Assembly: GCA_017643585.1 (NCBI GenBank)
Contig: JAEPND010000015.1
Location: forward strand, 1-62,084
Length of the DNA: 62,084 nucleotides
From: Maricaulis sp.
GTDB taxonomy: Bacteria > Pseudomonadota > Alphaproteobacteria > Caulobacterales > Maricaulaceae
Direction: 5' to 3'
The notes beneath the pieces are model-generated. The model made no database searches. It saw only the letters and a list, made by a program, of their open reading frames with translations, and had not been told where the DNA came from. The translations under genes and the position numbers were made by a program. Shown piece after piece: positions 1 to 8,410 of this stretch. Numbering within the stretch: the first letter of the stretch is position 1; each line of letters opens with the position of its first letter.

Positions 1-1
1 G

Positions 2-72
2 CTAAGAGGTGGAGTGTTGCAACCCCAATCTCTCAACCCAGCCCCGGGTGAACAACCTTCATAGCTTTGACA
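2..72. repeat. Left copy of 71-bp terminal inverted repeat
   Basis: Bases 2-72 are the exact reverse complement of 62014-62084. After one mismatch at 73 the match resumes for four bases that include the stop codon of the flanking gene. The repeat lies 1-2 bases past the stop codons of two unrelated genes, LOG here and a TPR/TonB-C protein at the other end. I see no coding capacity and no T-run terminator in it. It contains small palindromes (GTTGCAAC, CCCGGG). It could be a dispersed repeat at which an assembly stopped, or a true inverted repeat. Confidence 0.95.
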
Positions 73-73
73 A

Positions 74-655
74 CTAGGCGTCCTGCGCCTCCTTCATATT
101 GTTGAGCAGGAAGTCGATCGCCTTGGCCGGATCGGCTTCCAGCACCATGTGGTCAGCAATCGACTGCGGCGAGAACCCCTCGGTGACCGTGTGATTGATC
201 AGCTCGATCAGAGGCTGCCAGAAGCCGTCAATGTCGAGGAATGCGATCGGCTTGTCGTGTAGGCCAAGTTGTTGACGAGAGACGACGTCGAAGACTTCCT
301 CCAGCGTCCCCGTGCCGCCCGGCATGATCAGATAGGCATCCGATTCGGCGATCAGCTGGCTCTTGCGCTCGGACATGGTTTCCACGATCCGGACCTCGAC
401 ACCGTCGAGATGACCTTCGCGGGCAATGAGAAAACCGGGGATGATGCCCAGCACGTCGCCACCCAGTGCGGCAGCGCTCGATGCGGAAACGCCCATCAGG
501 CCAACATCGCCGCCGCCATAGACGAGCCGGGCGCCGGCCCTGGCGATGGCCTGTCCCACAGCTTCCGCTGCGATTTCATAACTGGCGCGCTCGCCAAGTC
601 GTGAACCGCAAAAGACACCAATCGACCTTACTTTTGCCATCGAAGCACCGTCCAT
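74..655 (-). CDS. LOG family protein (putative cytokinin riboside 5'-monophosphate phosphoribohydrolase)
   Basis: 193 aa, the usual size for the LOG/TIGR00730 family of cytosolic Rossmann-fold nucleosidases that split nucleoside 5'-monophosphates into base and ribose 5-phosphate. Visible motifs are the N-terminal GVFCGSR, the YGGGDVGLMG loop and the nucleotide-binding PGGTGTLEE signature, which carries the catalytic Glu. An internal Met (M6, MAKVRSIG, codon at 640) is an equally plausible start; neither start has a clear ribosome binding site. The gene reads out towards the left end and stops just before the terminal inverted repeat. It is divergent from the LysM gene, with about 120 bp between them. 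The true nucleotide substrate cannot be told from sequence. Confidence 0.9.
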   Translation of the reverse strand: MDGASMAKVRSIGVFCGSRLGERASYEIAAEAVGQAIARAGARLVYGGGDVGLMGVSASSAAALGGDVLGIIPGFLIAREGHLDGVEVRIVETMSERKSQLIAESDAYLIMPGGTGTLEEVFDVVSRQQLGLHDKPIAFLDIDGFWQPLIELINHTVTEGFSPQSIADHMVLEADPAKAIDFLLNNMKEAQDA

Positions 656-776
656 GTTTGCATTCTTCCGAGGGGATGGTATTCGCCGATAGTCGTCGGC
701 GCGAGGCTTGCATCAGATAATTTCCGATCTGATTGCAGTTCCCGCGATTTCCGACGGAAAAATTAGGAGGCCGAAC

Positions 777-1799
777 ATGACCGCCACGCGGTCGTTCATT
801 ATCGCCGCAGTCCTGGCAGTGCTGGCAGTCGTGTCAGCGCTGGCTTTCATCATGTATCGCCCCTCCGCAGACCCTGCCGAGGATCGTGCTCCTGTATCCG
901 AAGACGTCTCCGGAGACACCGCCGAGCTTGTGTCCGAAGCTGACACAGGTCTGCCGCTGGCGCCGCCCGTGTTCGACATTGTGCGTGTCGATCCGAGAGG
1001 CTCTGCCGTCATGGCGGGCCGCGGAGAGCCCGGGGCCATTATCCAGGTCCTCGCCGATGAAACGCCGATCAGTTTCCAGCATGACGGTCAGCGCACGACC
1101 GAGATGCCCGTCAATGAGCGCGGCGAATGGGTCATCATCGTCGACGAGCCCTTGCCGTCCGGTGCCATCCAGCTGGGCCTGCTGATGCGCACGGCCAATG
1201 GCCAGGAATTGCGCTCCGAGCAGGTTGTTGTCGTGTCCATTCCGGAAGTGCCGGGACCGACCCCGCTGGTGATTGTCGGTCGCCCGGGCGAGGCCAGCCG
1301 TGTCTGGCAATGCCCGTCTTGTGCCGATGCCGATATGGGCGCCCTGGTGCTGGAGACCATCGATTATGATGAGACCGGCGCGGTGATTTTCTCCGGCCGT
1401 GCGGAAACCGGCACGTCGGTACGCATCTTTGCCAATGGCGCCCTGGTTGGTGAGACAGCCGTGGGCGGCGATGGCCGCTGGACGCTGCAGGCCGGCGCTT
1501 TGCTGGCACCGGGCATCTATGATCTGCAGATCGACCAGGTGACCTCGGAAGGACTGGTCTCGGCCGTCATTGCCCTGCCGTTCGAGCGCGTGGCGCCCGA
1601 AGATCTCGACCTCGGCCCTGACAGCGTGGTTGTCCAGCCGGGTAACTCCCTCTGGCGCTTGGCGCGTCGCCTGTATGGCCAGGGTGTCCAGTACACGGTC
1701 ATCTACGAAGCCAATCGCGACCAGATCCGCGACCCCAACCTGATCTATCCGGGACAAGTTCTGGAAGCCCCGGCAGACGGGGGCTTTGAGGACGGGTAG
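777..1799 (+). CDS. Membrane-anchored LysM domain protein
   Basis: 340 aa from the ATG at 777, chosen because a strong AGGAGG lies at 765-770; a longer in-frame ORF has no such site. One N-terminal transmembrane segment (about residues 7-28) is followed by an acidic linker, two Ig-like or carboxypeptidase-regulatory-like beta segments, and a C-terminal LysM repeat (VVVQPGNSLWRLARRLYG to NLIYPGQVL). LysM domains bind GlcNAc polymers, so the protein probably sits in the inner membrane and contacts peptidoglycan. It resembles the LysM peptidoglycan-binding proteins common in Rhodobacterales and Hyphomonads, whose exact role is not established. The next gene starts 2 bases after the stop, so the two are probably co-transcribed. 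Confidence 0.85.
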   Translation: MTATRSFIIAAVLAVLAVVSALAFIMYRPSADPAEDRAPVSEDVSGDTAELVSEADTGLPLAPPVFDIVRVDPRGSAVMAGRGEPGAIIQVLADETPISFQHDGQRTTEMPVNERGEWVIIVDEPLPSGAIQLGLLMRTANGQELRSEQVVVVSIPEVPGPTPLVIVGRPGEASRVWQCPSCADADMGALVLETIDYDETGAVIFSGRAETGTSVRIFANGALVGETAVGGDGRWTLQAGALLAPGIYDLQIDQVTSEGLVSAVIALPFERVAPEDLDLGPDSVVVQPGNSLWRLARRLYGQGVQYTVIYEANRDQIRDPNLIYPGQVLEAPADGGFEDG

Positions 1800-1800
1800 A

Positions 1801-2973
1801 ATGCGAAGCCGGCTTGCTAGTCTCGTAGCATCCATCCTTGCCGCGTTGACTGAGCCCTCTGCGGCGCTGGCTCAGGACGACCCGCTCCTGAGGATGCTGA
1901 GATCCGGCGATGCGCTGGCCGCTGAGGCCGCCCCGATCGACGAAAGCGAGGCCGGCCAACAGAGTCGCGCGATGTTCCTGGCCATGACCGGCCGGGAGCT
2001 TGAAGCGATCGAGACCTTCTCACCCTTCGTGACGAGCACCCGGCCAGCGGGCATGGCTGTCGATCCGGCTGCCGAGTATCGCAACGCACTCGATGAGATC
2101 GCCCGGCGCGCAGTCGACCATCGCATAATCGTCATCAATGAAGGTCATCACCTCGAGCAGAACCGCTGGTTTCTCCATGCCCTCGTCGAGCGACTCTATC
2201 CACTGGGCTATACCGCACTGACGCTTGAAGCACTCTTCAGTATGGGCGACGGCTATCCCTTCACCGGTCCCGTCAACCATGATTCCGGTCCACTCATGAG
2301 CTCGCCCTCGCTCGCCGCCGCGAGCGATCGCATGATCAGCTTGGGCGGCAGAGTTTACCCGCATGAGAGCACCCGGGAGCAAATCGCCGCCGGTCTCGAC
2401 CGGGAGCAAGCCCAGGCCGAGAATGTCGCGGCCGTGTTTTACGGAAATCCCGACGCGAAGTTCATCGTTTTCGTCGGGTTCGACCATGTAGATGAGGCCG
2501 GACACATGATGGCCGGACGTCTCGAAGCGCTGACCGGCGAGGATCCACTCACCGTGGATCAGGTTGATAGCGCGGTTTTAAACCGGTCGTGCGAGCGTCC
2601 TGACTACCCGTATGCGACGATCGCGCTCCTGAGCGGCGAAACTTTGCCGCTGGGAACATCCAGGACTGTCGATCTTGTCGTCCAGCATCCACCGACTTGT
2701 GGCGTCGAAGGCCGGCCAGGGTGGTTGGAAACGCAATTCGGCAAAACGTGGATCTCGCTGGCTGGAGAGACGCTACCGGTTAATCGGCCGCTCCTGATAG
2801 AAGCCTGGACGGCGGACCCGGGCGCTCCGGCGACCGGCGTCCCGGCAGACCGCGTAGTTGTGACCGGCGAGTTTGTACCGGCTCTGGCCCTGTTCGGCGG
2901 TGCGTATCACATCACCCTTCGGACTGCAGCTGGGGAATCCGCGTTTCCGCTTGTCGTTTCGACATCGGATTGA
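1801..2973 (+). CDS. Secreted protein with ChaN/EreA-like motifs, function unknown
   Basis: 390 aa from the ATG at 1801, directly after the LysM stop; the start preserves a signal peptide (MRSRLASLVASILAAL to ALAQ). The middle carries IIVINEGHHLEQNRWFLHAL and a later FVGFDHVDEAGHMMA. A Glu-His pair early and a buried Gly-x-His later resemble the haem/iron ChaN, TraB/TIKI and erythromycin-esterase superfamily. That assignment is inference from motif spacing, not a family match I am certain of. The C-terminal 100 residues look like a separate beta-rich domain. I do not recognise an exact family. It overlaps nothing and precedes the ABC exporter by 46 bp. Confidence 0.6.
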   Translation: MRSRLASLVASILAALTEPSAALAQDDPLLRMLRSGDALAAEAAPIDESEAGQQSRAMFLAMTGRELEAIETFSPFVTSTRPAGMAVDPAAEYRNALDEIARRAVDHRIIVINEGHHLEQNRWFLHALVERLYPLGYTALTLEALFSMGDGYPFTGPVNHDSGPLMSSPSLAAASDRMISLGGRVYPHESTREQIAAGLDREQAQAENVAAVFYGNPDAKFIVFVGFDHVDEAGHMMAGRLEALTGEDPLTVDQVDSAVLNRSCERPDYPYATIALLSGETLPLGTSRTVDLVVQHPPTCGVEGRPGWLETQFGKTWISLAGETLPVNRPLLIEAWTADPGAPATGVPADRVVVTGEFVPALALFGGAYHITLRTAAGESAFPLVVSTSD

Positions 2974-3019
2974 GCCTTCCCCTAGCACTTTGTGTCATCG
3001 CGCCCTATCTCTGGGCGCG

Positions 3020-4885
3020 ATGAAAGCTTCTACTCCCGATAGCGAAGACGCGACCCAGACCGCCCCGACCGGCAGTCTGGGCATGGCCATGGCACGCCTG
3101 TTTGGCTTGCTGGCCTCTCCGGAAATGCAAAAATGGCGCTTGCGCATGGTGGTGGCGCTGGCGCTGACCATTGTCGCCAAGCTGTTTGCCGTCGCGGCGC
3201 CGGTCTATTTTGGTAATGGCATCAACCTGATTACCGAGCGCGGAGAGGGTGTTTCCGTGGCCGATGCCGGCTCGCTGTTTGTGGTCGCCTTTTTGGCCTA
3301 TGCGGGCGCCCGCTTCCTGTCGGTCGGCATGCCGCAATTGCGCGATGCCATGTTCGCGCCGGTCAGCCAGGACGCCCAGCGCCTGACCCAGGTGCGCACC
3401 TTCGGACATGTCCAGCGTCTCTCGCTGTCCTATCACCAGACCAAGCGGACGGGGGCGCTGAACCGGATCATCGATCGCGGTGCCCGGGCTGTTGATTTCC
3501 TGATGCGCTTCCTGGTCTTCAACATCGCGCCGACCCTGTTCGAACTGGTGCTCGCGGCCGGCGTGCTCAGCCTGAATTATGGCTGGGAATTTGCCGCCAT
3601 CGCCGTGGTCACGGTCATCACCTATATGGGGCTGACCTGGACGGTCACCGAGTGGCGGGTGAAGATCCGCCGAAAGATGAATGACGCGGACAATGAGGCC
3701 AATGCGCGGGCCGTCGACAGCCTGATCAATTTCGAGACGGTGAAGGCCTTTGCGGCGGAGCGTCGCGAGACGGATCTCTACGACAACGCGTTGCAACGCT
3801 ATGCGGGGGCCGCGGTACGCTCCCAGTCTTCCCTGGCGCTGCTCAATGGTGCCCAGGCCTTCATTATGAATGCGGGTCTGCTGGCGATGGCGCTGACCGC
3901 GGGCTGGAAGGCCTGGAACGGTGTCCTGCAGCCGGGCGATGTCGCTGCAGTGACCCTGATCCTGATGAATATCTACCAGCCGCTGAACATTCTCGGCTGG
4001 GCCTATCGCGAGATCAAACAGGGCGCGGTGGACATGGAGCGCCTGTTCGACACCCTGGCGATCAAGCCGGACGTGGATGACAAGCCGGGGGCGCCGGACA
4101 TGGCATTGACGGGTGGGGCGGTGCGTTTTGATGCCGTCAGCTTTGCCCATGAGGGCCGTGAGCGGTCTGTCGACGCGGTTTCGCTGGATGTCCCTGCCGG
4201 CAGCTTTGTCGGCCTGTGCGGGCCCTCAGGTGCCGGCAAATCGACCATGCTCAAACTTCTGTTCCGCTTTTACGATCCGGCCGGCGGTGCTGTGTCGATT
4301 GACGGCCAGGATCTGCGCGATGTCACCCAGGAGAGCCTGCGCTCGGCGCTGGGGCTGGTTCCCCAGGACGTCGTCCTGTTCAACGACACACTGCGCGCCA
4401 ATGTGCTTTACGGCCGTCCGGAAGCCAGCGAGGACGAGATCCTGCAGGCGCTGGATCGCGCCCAGCTCGGTCGGTTCGTGCGCGATCTGCCCGACGGGCT
4501 CGACACCAAGGTCGGCGAACGCGGGCTGAAACTCTCCGGCGGTGAGAAACAGCGGGTAGGCGTCGCCAGGGCCATTCTCAAGGAGCCGGCGGTGCTGGTC
4601 CTGGATGAAGCGACATCAGCGCTCGACAGCCAGACGGAAAAAGAGGTTCAGGCTGCCCTGACCGAAGCCGCTCGTGGCCGCACAACCATCGCTGTCGCCC
4701 ATCGCCTTTCCACCATCGCCAATGCAGACCGCATCGTGGTCATGAAGGATGGCGGCATTGCCGAGACGGGCATGCATAACGCGTTGTTGGAGCTCGGTGG
4801 CATTTATGCCGAAATGTGGGCGCGCCAGAGCGAGGCGGGTGAAGTGTCCGATCCCTCTTCCAGCCTCCAACAGTCCGCGCAATAG
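3020..4885 (+). CDS. atm1: ABC exporter of the Atm1/HMT1 family (permease fused to ATPase)
   Basis: 621 aa from the ATG at 3020. The first 330 residues form a six-helix exporter domain, and the C-terminal half is an ABC ATPase with Walker A GPSGAGKST, Q-loop LVPQDVVLF, signature LSGGEKQR and Walker B VLVLDEATSALDS. The sequence matches the Atm1/ABCB7 class, homodimeric inner-membrane half-transporters that export glutathione-linked sulphur or metal conjugates and support Fe-S homeostasis or heavy-metal tolerance. All catalytic motifs are intact. The ORF is open further upstream, but that part runs into the previous gene and lacks export-family sequence. The substrate is unproven. Confidence 0.93.
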   Translation: MKASTPDSEDATQTAPTGSLGMAMARLFGLLASPEMQKWRLRMVVALALTIVAKLFAVAAPVYFGNGINLITERGEGVSVADAGSLFVVAFLAYAGARFLSVGMPQLRDAMFAPVSQDAQRLTQVRTFGHVQRLSLSYHQTKRTGALNRIIDRGARAVDFLMRFLVFNIAPTLFELVLAAGVLSLNYGWEFAAIAVVTVITYMGLTWTVTEWRVKIRRKMNDADNEANARAVDSLINFETVKAFAAERRETDLYDNALQRYAGAAVRSQSSLALLNGAQAFIMNAGLLAMALTAGWKAWNGVLQPGDVAAVTLILMNIYQPLNILGWAYREIKQGAVDMERLFDTLAIKPDVDDKPGAPDMALTGGAVRFDAVSFAHEGRERSVDAVSLDVPAGSFVGLCGPSGAGKSTMLKLLFRFYDPAGGAVSIDGQDLRDVTQESLRSALGLVPQDVVLFNDTLRANVLYGRPEASEDEILQALDRAQLGRFVRDLPDGLDTKVGERGLKLSGGEKQRVGVARAILKEPAVLVLDEATSALDSQTEKEVQAALTEAARGRTTIAVAHRLSTIANADRIVVMKDGGIAETGMHNALLELGGIYAEMWARQSEAGEVSDPSSSLQQSAQ

Positions 4886-4919
4886 GCATTTCGGCCTCCC
4901 GCTTGCTTTGATTTTCTCG

Positions 4920-4951
4920 GCCCAAAACCCTTGTGCATCAACACTTTGGGC
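4920..4951. promoter_or_regulatory. Inverted repeat upstream of serine hydrolase
   Basis: GCCCAAA at 4920-4926 is repeated inverted as TTTGGGC at 4945-4951, in the 138-bp gap between the ABC exporter and the hydrolase gene. There is no T-run, so it is more likely an operator or leader hairpin than a terminator. Confidence 0.35.
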
Positions 4952-5023
4952 TATATTTGACGCAGAAGTGCAGTTTTCGCGTCTCACCGGGCAGACGCTT
5001 TTGCAGTTGAAGCGGGGAAAATC

Positions 5024-6703
5024 GTGGGAAACTGGATCAATTTGCGGTGTATCATCGCAAGCGTGGCCATTTGGCTTGTACCGGGAAACAGCGCAGCTCA
5101 AGCTGCGCCAGCACTCCAGGACGATGCCGTCCAGGCCATAAGCAGGCTAGTCGAGGAAATGGTCGAGCCCGGACAGCCTGGCGCCGGTGTCGGCATTGTG
5201 CTGGGTGGTGATGTCGTCTTCAGCCATTACGCAGGCTTGGCCAATCTCGATACGCCGACACCGATCGACGCAAGCACGCGCTTTAATATTGCGTCGGTCG
5301 CCAAGCAATACACGGCGCTGATGGTGCTGGAGCTCGCGCAATCCGGTCGCGTGGACCTGTCGCAGGACTTCAGGACCTATCTACCCGGTGTGATGGAGGG
5401 GATTGATCCGCCAATCTCGGTGGGTCAGTTGATCAATCACACCAGCGGAATTCGTGACGTCTATGACCTCTACTTCATCACCAATGCCACCTGGTATGAA
5501 ACCGATTTCGATAATCGCACAGCGCTGACATTACTCAACCGTCAGGTCGCGCTCAATTTTGAGCCGGGCACGGATTATCGGTACAGCAATTCCAATTATA
5601 TCCTGCTGGCCGAACTTGTCTCTGCGGTTGTCGATGAACCGTTTCACGTCTACGCAACCCGCTTCCTCTCCGAGCGTGGACTGGGGGATTCCAGTATTCG
5701 GCGGCGTTATGGCGTTGTCATTCCGCGGCTGGCGCGAGCCTATGGCAATTATGGCTCCGGCTGGCTGGAGGATGCGGATATAGCCAATACCCAGGGCGAC
5801 GGCTTCATGTATGCCTCGCTACCGGATCTGCTGCGCTGGGAAACCCAGATCTGGGGTGCAGACAGAAGCCTGCCTGATGACCTGATCGAGATGAGCCAGC
5901 GCCCGATCGAGGGATTGTCCAACCCGGCCTATGGTTACGGATTGGAGTTTGGTTTTTACCGCGGCGCCCGGACCGTCTTCCATGAGGGGGCAACGGGCAG
6001 TTACAATACCCATGTCTTGCGGTTTCCCGATTTTCAGGCGTCGATCGTGGTTGTAAGCAATAATCGCAATATCAGCGCGGTCGCGCTGGCCGTGCGCACA
6101 GCCGATCTTGCCTTTGACAATGTCTTCACCGATGCAGCGACCTATCCCGCTGGTCCTGACGTGATCAGCGATATCGGCTCCCTAGATGGCTTTCTCGGAC
6201 TGTACGAACTGGACAGCGGGACATTTGTCCGGCTGGTCTCACGCGATGGAGATCTGTTCCGGGAAATCGAATGGCGCGAGCCGGTCAGGTTGATCCCCGA
6301 AGCTGACAATCTTTATCACTACGAGACAAATCCGGATCTCCGGCTCACGCTGACACAGTCTGCCGAGGGGCGGCGAGGGTTCGCGCTCTATGCGCCCAGC
6401 CAGAGCCCGCAATTCGCACAGCAAGTCCCGCCAACTCCCGATGAAGAGACCTATCCCGCCAGCATCGAAGGACGTTACTTCAATGCCGAAACGGAAACGG
6501 AGATCATTCTTCAACACACGGCGGACGGTGAGTATGTCATGGTCAAGAATGATCGACCCAGAACGCTGCAGCTTGTGGGACGCGATTACCTGACCTGGAA
6601 TGACTACAGAATCCGGGTGGTGCGGGATGGGCGCGGCCTGTCAACCGGCCTCACCGTCGACCGAAATCGCGTCCGCAACCTCGATTTTCCACGACAGGAC
6701 TAG
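5024..6703 (+). CDS. Secreted serine hydrolase, beta-lactamase/PBP-like fold
   Basis: 559 aa starting at a GTG preceded by a purine-rich stretch (gcggggaaaa). A signal peptide (about residues 1-26) leads to a class C beta-lactamase-type domain with the SxxK nucleophile motif (SVAK in FNIASVAKQY) and the YxN motif (YSN in RYSNSNYI). It also has HTSG and a late HEG motif in place of KTG. The C-terminal 190 residues form a beta-rich domain seen in long serine hydrolases of this superfamily. Such proteins act in the periplasm as peptidases or esterases on unknown substrates; resistance activity should not be assumed. Codon use is less GC-biased than in the ABC exporter next to it. Confidence 0.85.
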   Translation: MGNWINLRCIIASVAIWLVPGNSAAQAAPALQDDAVQAISRLVEEMVEPGQPGAGVGIVLGGDVVFSHYAGLANLDTPTPIDASTRFNIASVAKQYTALMVLELAQSGRVDLSQDFRTYLPGVMEGIDPPISVGQLINHTSGIRDVYDLYFITNATWYETDFDNRTALTLLNRQVALNFEPGTDYRYSNSNYILLAELVSAVVDEPFHVYATRFLSERGLGDSSIRRRYGVVIPRLARAYGNYGSGWLEDADIANTQGDGFMYASLPDLLRWETQIWGADRSLPDDLIEMSQRPIEGLSNPAYGYGLEFGFYRGARTVFHEGATGSYNTHVLRFPDFQASIVVVSNNRNISAVALAVRTADLAFDNVFTDAATYPAGPDVISDIGSLDGFLGLYELDSGTFVRLVSRDGDLFREIEWREPVRLIPEADNLYHYETNPDLRLTLTQSAEGRRGFALYAPSQSPQFAQQVPPTPDEETYPASIEGRYFNAETETEIILQHTADGEYVMVKNDRPRTLQLVGRDYLTWNDYRIRVVRDGRGLSTGLTVDRNRVRNLDFPRQD

Positions 6704-6846
6704 GTGCTCGGAGATCGCCTATCGTCCAGCCGCTCTTGCACGCTGGCACAGGTTGCAAGGGCAAAGGACTGGACGGTCAGGGCAATGAGGCGAATGGAGG
6801 GCATGATGACCCGGTTTGCCTACGTTGAAGCCTGCCAGCGCGCGCG

Positions 6847-7965
6847 TCAGTTCGCTCCGGCGTGAAGGTGTTGGGCGATTTCCACGCTCAGACCTGCCAG
6901 CTCGCCGTAATCCACGCCATTATTGGAGATCACGATGACGATTTCCTGCGATTGCGGCAACAGGGTGAGCATCGAAACATGGCCGGCAATGCGTCCGTTA
7001 TAGGTGCGGACCGCGATCATCTCGCTGTCATCGAGTGTCGGAACCTCGGTCAGGATCCAGGTCATGGGCTGGTCTGGGTCGAGCATGACAGCCTGGCTCT
7101 CCTGGCTGAGGAAATCACCTCGCATCATGGCCTGCCCCCAGGCCAGTAGGTCGGTGGCTGTTACATGCAGGCTGCCCGTAGCTCGGAAGACCGCCGGGTT
7201 TTCTATCTCGACCTGGAAATATCCACCGTCTTCGTCGGGCATGTAGTTGCCTGCCAGGCGAAGCCTCTCGTCCTGTTGGTAAATCTGGCCGGTGGCCGTG
7301 AGGCCTGCAGGTTCAAGTAACTGGCTGATCAGCTGTTGTTCATAGGGCTGGTCGCCGACCCGGTCGAGAATCAGGCCGAGCAGATAGAAATTGGCGTTCG
7401 AGTAATAATACTCCGTGCCGGGGTCAAAGCGCAGCGGCATGCTGGCGAGCGTGTCCAGCAGGTGTTCGCGGGTATAAGGCAGTTTCCCGCCCGGCTCGAA
7501 CCAGCCCGGCAGGTCGATATAGTGCGGCAGGCCGCTGCGGTTCTGCAGCATCTGGCGCACCGTGACCGTGTTGGCCCAGGGCGCCACGAACTCCGGCAGG
7601 ACAGAGGCCAAGCTCGCATCAAGCTCCAGTCGCCCCGCCTCGACCGCTTGCAGGGTGAGCACGGTTGTGAAGGTCTTGGTCAGCGAGGCGACAACAAAGG
7701 ATGTGTCGGCATCGACAGGGATATTCGCCTCGCGGTTGGCCAAACCGAACGAGGTTTCGAAAATCTGCTCATTCTCCCGCACGACCAGGACATTGCCACT
7801 AAACTGAGTTCGCTCCGCCCAGCTGTCGACGATGGGCGCAAAGGCACTGGTTTGCGCCTCGACTTGCTCCACCTCTTCTGTTTGCGCCGTGATCTCAGCG
7901 GGCTGCCCACAGGCCACCAGTGCCAGGCACGAAAGAGGAAGGGCGATAAGTGCGGGGAAATTCAT
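6847..7965 (-). CDS. Lipoprotein serine hydrolase, beta-lactamase/PBP-like fold
   Basis: 372 aa with a lipoprotein signal ending in the lipobox LVAC-G, so it is predicted to be lipid-anchored. The catalytic core has SLTK (SxxK, in VASLTKTF), YSN (YYSNANF) and a C-terminal GHVSM that stands where KTG would be. This places it with the class C beta-lactamase-related hydrolases of unknown substrate. A ribosome binding site (gagatctcc) precedes the ATG on the minus strand. It converges with the larger hydrolase at 5024-6703; the two are only distantly similar, so this is not a recent duplication. The 143 bp between them hold no recognisable feature. Confidence 0.85.
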   Translation of the reverse strand: MNFPALIALPLSCLALVACGQPAEITAQTEEVEQVEAQTSAFAPIVDSWAERTQFSGNVLVVRENEQIFETSFGLANREANIPVDADTSFVVASLTKTFTTVLTLQAVEAGRLELDASLASVLPEFVAPWANTVTVRQMLQNRSGLPHYIDLPGWFEPGGKLPYTREHLLDTLASMPLRFDPGTEYYYSNANFYLLGLILDRVGDQPYEQQLISQLLEPAGLTATGQIYQQDERLRLAGNYMPDEDGGYFQVEIENPAVFRATGSLHVTATDLLAWGQAMMRGDFLSQESQAVMLDPDQPMTWILTEVPTLDDSEMIAVRTYNGRIAGHVSMLTLLPQSQEIVIVISNNGVDYGELAGLSVEIAQHLHAGAN

Positions 7966-8082
7966 GGAGATCTCGTGGTTTGGTCGTCAGGCGAGGCGCA
8001 AGGCGCATCGCGTTTCCACGCTGACATTACTACCGTCGGCGTTGAGTGCATCGTCTTGTTTTGAAAAACAATCGCTTGAGAG

Positions 8083-8158
8083 TGGCTCCCCCGGACGGGC
8101 TCGAACCGCCGACCCGGTGATTAACAGTCACCTGCTCTACCAACTGAGCTACAGGGGA
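8083..8158 (-). tRNA. tRNA-Asn (GTT)
   Basis: 76 nt on the minus strand. The acceptor stem TCCCCTG pairs with CGGGGGA, followed by G and an encoded CCA (8083-8085). The D-loop GTAGCTCAGTTGGTAGAGC, the anticodon loop CTGTTAA with anticodon GTT, and the T-loop GGTTCGAGCC are all present. The fold is canonical. Confidence 0.97.
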
Positions 8159-8186
8159 ATACCGTTCTCACAAGCGAGATCGGGCT

Positions 8187-8214
8187 TTTATCAGAGCGTT
8201 GGGCAAATGCGCAA
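8187..8214 (-). promoter_or_regulatory. Candidate promoter of tRNA-Asn
   Basis: Reading leftwards, TTGCGC (8214-8209) and GATAAA (8192-8187) are separated by 16 bp and lie about 30 bp upstream of the tRNA 5' end. The placement and spacing suit a sigma-70 promoter. Confidence 0.5.
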
Positions 8215-8247
8215 GCACCCAAATGCGGCAATCGCACCCGTTTGCTG

Positions 8248-8277
8248 AAAAAAAATCGGGAGCCACGGAGGCTCCCG
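8248..8277 (-). terminator. Rho-independent terminator with no gene upstream
   Basis: Read on the minus strand, an 8-bp perfect stem (CGGGAGCC / GGCTCCCG, loop of 5) at 8277-8257 is followed by one A and eight Ts (8255-8248). It is a textbook intrinsic terminator for leftward transcription, yet no protein gene on the minus strand lies between it and 8527. It therefore most likely ends a small RNA. Confidence 0.85.
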
Positions 8278-8322
8278 AAAAGGCATTGGGTGGATGGTGG
8301 GGTGTCTTCACGGGAAGACGGG
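8248..8322 (-). ncRNA. Candidate small RNA between tRNA-Asn and DUF962 gene
   Basis: Inferred leftward transcript of about 75 nt ending at the orphan terminator 8277-8248. It would contain a 5' hairpin (GTCTTC 8319-8314, loop 4, GAAGAC 8309-8304) and a C-rich single-stranded linker (about 8303-8280, with accccaccatccaccc) that could pair with purine-rich ribosome binding sites. The terminator hairpin follows. A CtrA-type box at 8344-8358 lies about 20-35 bp upstream of the proposed start. The 5' end is a guess. The rest of the 368-bp interval 8159-8526 holds an additional 10-bp dyad and GANTC sites but no plausible ORF apart from the start of the DUF962 gene. Confidence 0.55.
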
Positions 8323-8343
8323 TAGACCATCGCGTTGAATCTC

Positions 8344-8358
8344 TTAATGCGAGGTTAA
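8344..8358. promoter_or_regulatory. Candidate CtrA binding site
   Basis: TTAA-N7-TTAA, the full CtrA consensus of Caulobacter relatives, in an otherwise gene-free interval. It fits the -35 region of a leftward promoter for the proposed small RNA. Confidence 0.55.
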
Positions 8359-8371
8359 TTCGACCGCTAGA

Positions 8372-8410
8372 ATTAGGGATTTGGTTTATTGTCCTTGATG
8401 AATCCCTAAT
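8372..8410. repeat. 10-bp inverted repeat with 19-bp loop
   Basis: ATTAGGGATT at 8372-8381 is matched perfectly by AATCCCTAAT at 8401-8410. It may be a regulator binding site or an RNA hairpin. No T-run follows on either strand. Confidence 0.6.

Noticed and set aside
6764-6844. Possible 26-codon ORF between the two serine hydrolases
   Set aside because: No conserved sequence and no clear ribosome binding site; chance ORF is more likely.
5024-7965. Serine hydrolases as beta-lactamase resistance genes
   Set aside because: SxxK and YxN are shared by many peptidases and esterases; the KTG box is not typical, so resistance cannot be claimed.
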